A DNA stretch of 9,306 nucleotides, from NCBI GenBank assembly GCA_003152975.1, contig PMBP01000076.1, positions 154 to 9,459 on the forward strand, written 5' to 3'. The translations under genes were made by a program, and so were the position numbers. This stretch comes from Phycisphaerales bacterium (GTDB taxonomy: Bacteria; Planctomycetota; Phycisphaerae; Sedimentisphaerales; Anaerohalosphaeraceae). Shown here piece by piece: positions 7,801 through 9,306 of this stretch. The first letter of the stretch is position 1, and each line of letters starts with the position of its first letter. Under the pieces are notes generated by a model that searched no databases, was not told where the DNA came from, and was given only the letters and a program-made list of their open reading frames with translations.

Positions 7801-8500
7801 TGGCCATCCGCGCGTCCTCTTCAGACACAGTAGCGACCAGAACCGACTCTTCGCCCAGAATCAGTTTGCCATCGGCAAGCTTGGCGCCTTTGGCCAATAC
7901 GCTGAATGCAAATCGGCCAGCACGGTCCTGGACCTTGTCTCCCTCGAAATCCCACCAGGCGTAGGGTATAATTTCGGATTTCCGGTTCGGTTGTAGCGAT
8001 TGGATCTCATAGACAGTCAAGGCTCTGTCGTAAATGCGGGCATCTTCGATGGCCCCGGAGATTCGGCCGCCTCCCGCTCCAACATGCCTCAATCCAAAAA
8101 CGGCGATATTGTTCGGCGGGCTCAACAGATCGATATTCTTCGCCGGATAGGCGGCATAGCGTGTACCATTGCGGTAAATCTGGATTTCGTCACCCTTATA
8201 AACAATGGCCATCTGGACCATCGTCTTGCTGTCGGCCGTCTCGGGAATATTGGATTCCTGGGTTTTCTCCGTACGCTTGTAAAAATCGCTGCCGGCCATC
8301 CACTTTCCTTGCCGCACCTCGCCAAAGACGATGCCGTCAAACTGATCGCCGCTCTGGATCGTTAGCGCGCTGCCGCCCCGCAAGGTCAGATCGGCCAGAG
8401 CGACCCAGGCAACGAGGGTCTTGTCGGTCTTGCCGGAATCCGCGCCGTAAAGAAAAGGCGCAATCCATCCAATCGCCAGGATCATTATAATGGTTTTCAT
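4811..8500 (-). CDS. Secreted multi-domain glycoside hydrolase: LamG-like + GH32 + GH27 alpha-galactosidase + NPCBM
   Basis: A 1229-residue exported enzyme. The ATG at 8500 has GGAAGAGAGG just upstream and opens a signal peptide (MKTIIMILAIGWIAPFLYGA). Residues about 25-225 look like a LamG/concanavalin-type region, with the signature AIEDARIYDRALTVYEIQSL at 150-169. Residues about 260-540 are a GH32 five-bladed propeller: nucleophile candidate Asp278 in GDPNPAYF, stabiliser Asp390 in MWDPD, acid/base candidate Glu440 in NEDVSCPNMF. A GH32 C-terminal beta-sandwich follows to about 685. Residues about 700-1070 are GH27: PPMGWNSWN, VLDDGW (743-748), nucleophile Asp823 in YIKLDSC, acid/base Asp880 in RTSGDI, and GHWNDPDMM (915-923). 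Residues about 1085-1225 are an NPCBM carbohydrate-binding domain. The frame is continuous. GH32 cleaves beta-fructosides and GH27 cleaves alpha-galactosides, so raffinose-family sugars are the natural shared substrate; this specificity is inferred. The GH32 site has unusual residues (DPNP, and Trp for Arg in RDP). Confidence 0.93.
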   Translation of the reverse strand: MKTIIMILAIGWIAPFLYGADSGKTDKTLVAWVALADLTLRGGSALTIQSGDQFDGIVFGEVRQGKWMAGSDFYKRTEKTQESNIPETADSKTMVQMAIVYKGDEIQIYRNGTRYAAYPAKNIDLLSPPNNIAVFGLRHVGAGGGRISGAIEDARIYDRALTVYEIQSLQPNRKSEIIPYAWWDFEGDKVQDRAGRFAFSVLAKGAKLADGKLILGEESVLVATVSEEDARMATRDQDARAPVAPYVAETPAMPNPVPANWLTYHLAHPGPGVGEPGDPNPAYFYKGLYHLHYIYRNNHGFAFAHVSSEDMVTWKWHPTVLVKPNTGHGMFSGTGFFTKDGRPAMIYHGQGADNNFIAFGLDDQLDQWTKPVAVKPRTKAGQVAEIRMWDPDCWLNGDTYYAISGGGPPHLMKSSDLEQWEYLGLLLHDDMPDLGVNKNEDVSCPNMFKIGDKWMLLCISHGMGCRYYLGDFKDEKYLPDFHAMMNWRDGEFFAPESLLTPDGRRVMWAWCRLQGAQSAIQSLPRELDLPRDGVLHIKPLRELEKLRYDPKEEGDFAVKSDSSRKLQTLSGDTLELSVTIKPTSATEYGISVFCDNEGKGFPITVTPENKTVAMGEIAPPFELKKGEDLNLRIFLDKAMIEVFVNDRQAAVYMHPHAQDNVGITLFSKGGDIAANVRGWKIKSIYTGQETAADNSLTDLAPTPPMGWNSWNAFEAKIDEQIIRQIADAMVSSGMRDAGYSYLVLDDGWMAKNRDDNGNLVADPVKFPGGMKAIGDYLHGKGLKFGIYEDRGHLTCQGLPGSLKHEQADMKIFASWGVDYIKLDSCFAENNGRFSYDDYFLYRKSITETGRPMVLSISDFGNGAWAWGGQDAAQLWRTSGDIYPWMDSVYHSANTSGGDQCIHPAFNGLWQFAGPGHWNDPDMMQVGNLKDLDDNRKEIADGAHFSLWCILAAPLMAGNDLRSMSDGVRKVLTAPEVIAVNQDRRGVQGYRILHEKGCEVYNKPLSEGTTAVLLLNKGRNKADITVRWDKVGLSGTQPVRDLWARKDLGEFKDSFTAQGLGQHEHRMIKVGRPGPSLPTPATMPLEKYTVTRQGETYLSDLYYIWKADNAPAYDTVIGGNPIHVGGQTFKKGIGCKGKCSVMFKVDGRAHRFRAVVAIDESSKDDSKGRFRVYNGDFFSNRVLWDSGQLKKDSPAREIDIEVKGVQCLMLVFEGDQVLGNWADARVISEN

Positions 8501-8609
8501 TGTGCCTCTCTTCCGATGGATTCCATGGGATCTCAACTCGCAAAATGCCAGCCAACTCCGGATTCATGCGGCCCGTATCATAAGAGAGGTCCGGCCCAAA
8601 AACCAGTTC
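8501..8609 (-). other. Longest intergenic gap (109 nt), possible weak internal promoter
   Basis: This gap separates the esterase stop from the GH32-GH27 start. On the minus strand it holds TATGAT (8577-8582), which matches five of six bases of a -10 box, but nothing close to TTGACA lies 16-18 bases upstream. No stable hairpin followed by a T-run was found, so neither a terminator nor a promoter can be claimed firmly. It is the only junction in the run long enough to host an independent promoter comfortably. Confidence 0.3.
8505..8514 (-). promoter_or_regulatory. Purine-rich Shine-Dalgarno of the GH32-GH27 gene
   Basis: GGAAGAGAGG on the minus strand ends four bases before the ATG at 8500. 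It supports that start over a TTG at 8536, whose extra twelve residues would add basic residues ahead of a complete signal peptide. Confidence 0.65.
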
Positions 8610-9306
8610 CTATTGTGGCTTATTTTCCAAAATCGGGACATTGCAGAAGGTCAGGGCGGCGATGCCGTTTTGGCCCCAGAGAAGCCGATCCTGGCTCCAG
8701 TCAGTCTCTTTAAGATAAGTGATCTTGCGGGCCGCGGAGGCCTCCTTCAACTTCAGCGTGATCCCATTCCCTGCCGCTGCGCCCGAGGCGACTTTTTCCT
8801 TTGTTTCATCCAGGTAGAATTGACTGATGAGCGAATCCATCCATACCACCGGCTGGTCAAACTCCAGGACAATCGAGTCTTTCGCGGCGCCGGTATAGTA
8901 TGCCCGCCGGAGATTGGGCGATGTGATGGAAGCGGCGGGCACCTTGCCATAGTTGTCCCTCTCGATGATGGGCTCAATGAGGCACGCAAATTCCGCCCAT
9001 CCCGCCAGAGGATAATGGCAGGGCCCGGCCGGCTTGATCCCCAATGTTGCCATGACATCCATGTGCGAGAAAAGACGGGGCAAGGTCCGCTGCATCTCGC
9101 GGATCATATCTCCGCATCCGCTGGATCCTGACATGCTGCAGGAGTCGGGCCAGATCTGGAAGACATAGTAGTGTTGAATGTTCGGGAAGTCCTGCCTCCA
9201 TGCCGCCGCCATTTCAACAAAATACTGCTGATACGACTTCCAATCAAAGTCGCCGGTGGGAGCGGAAGATCCCTGGTTGTTTTCGCCCTGGTGCCACAGG
9301 ATGCCG
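8610..9306 (-). CDS. SASA-family carbohydrate esterase (sialate O-acetylesterase-like), C-terminal part
   Basis: The gene enters from the right edge; 231 residues and the TAG stop are visible, reading in frame from 9305. The fragment opens with GILWHQGENNQGS, the conserved WHQGE(N/S) block of the SASA esterase fold. It continues through DWKSYQQYFVEMAAAWRQDF and VFQIWPDSC. The stretch AGPCHYPLAGWAEFA (visible residues about 93-107) places a histidine (about residue 97) where the catalytic His of this family occurs. The nucleophile serine (usually in a GQSN-type motif) and the N-terminus with any signal peptide are upstream of the window. A C-terminal beta-rich tail follows from about residue 115. 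Family members remove O-acetyl groups from sialic acid or, in environmental bacteria, from plant or algal polysaccharides. Here it precedes a GH32-GH27 enzyme, so deacetylation of a polysaccharide or oligosaccharide seems more likely than sialic acid metabolism. Confidence 0.85.
   Translation of the reverse strand, partial: GILWHQGENNQGSSAPTGDFDWKSYQQYFVEMAAAWRQDFPNIQHYYVFQIWPDSCSMSGSSGCGDMIREMQRTLPRLFSHMDVMATLGIKPAGPCHYPLAGWAEFACLIEPIIERDNYGKVPAASITSPNLRRAYYTGAAKDSIVLEFDQPVVWMDSLISQFYLDETKEKVASGAAAGNGITLKLKEASAARKITYLKETDWSQDRLLWGQNGIAALTFCNVPILENKPQ

Noticed and set aside
8577..8582. TATGAT as a promoter -10 box ahead of the GH32-GH27 gene
   Set aside because: No acceptable -35 hexamer lies at the right spacing, so it is noted in the intergenic entry but not called as a promoter.
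1..9306. CRISPR arrays, tRNA/rRNA genes, insertion sequences, attachment sites
   Set aside because: Reading through the window showed no regularly spaced repeats, no recognisable RNA gene, no transposase or integrase and no terminal inverted repeats; coding genes fill nearly all of it.

Overview
The window is a single-direction, minus-strand gene run from a bacterium. All seven genes read from high to low coordinates, gaps are short (109 nt at most), and two junctions overlap. Almost every gene has a clear Shine-Dalgarno sequence. The DNA is moderately GC-rich. Multi-domain secreted CAZymes (LamG-like + GH32 + GH27 + NPCBM), a SASA-type esterase and large orphan secreted proteins suggest a polysaccharide-degrading bacterium, most plausibly of the Planctomycetes/Verrucomicrobia/Lentisphaerae/Kiritimatiellae type. 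No phylogenetic marker is present, so this assignment is inference only.

In transcription order: (1) the C-terminal part of a SASA-family (sialate O-acetylesterase-like) carbohydrate esterase, cut by the right edge of the window; (2) a secreted protein of 1229 residues that joins a LamG-like N-terminus, a GH32 (invertase/fructanase) module, a GH27 alpha-galactosidase module and a C-terminal NPCBM domain; (3) a secreted 550-residue protein of no family I recognise; (4) and (5) the large and small subunits of an aconitase-X enzyme, joined by a 4-nt ATGA overlap; (6) an ornithine cyclodeaminase/mu-crystallin family NAD(P)-dependent enzyme that overlaps the small subunit by 14 nt; (7) the N-terminus of an exported protein or lipoprotein, cut by the left edge and possibly the start of another glycoside hydrolase.

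Two functional blocks are visible. The upstream block is extracytoplasmic carbohydrate attack: deacetylation, then removal of alpha-galactose and beta-fructose, a combination that would dismantle raffinose-family oligosaccharides with one polypeptide. The downstream block is cytoplasmic: aconitase X plus an OCD-family reductase is the published pair that converts cis-3-hydroxy-L-proline through delta1-pyrroline-2-carboxylate to L-proline. Why a hydroxyproline-type module sits inside a CAZyme locus is the main open question. No transporter, regulator, mobile element, RNA gene, CRISPR array or convincing terminator was seen. No gene-free stretch exceeds 300 bases.
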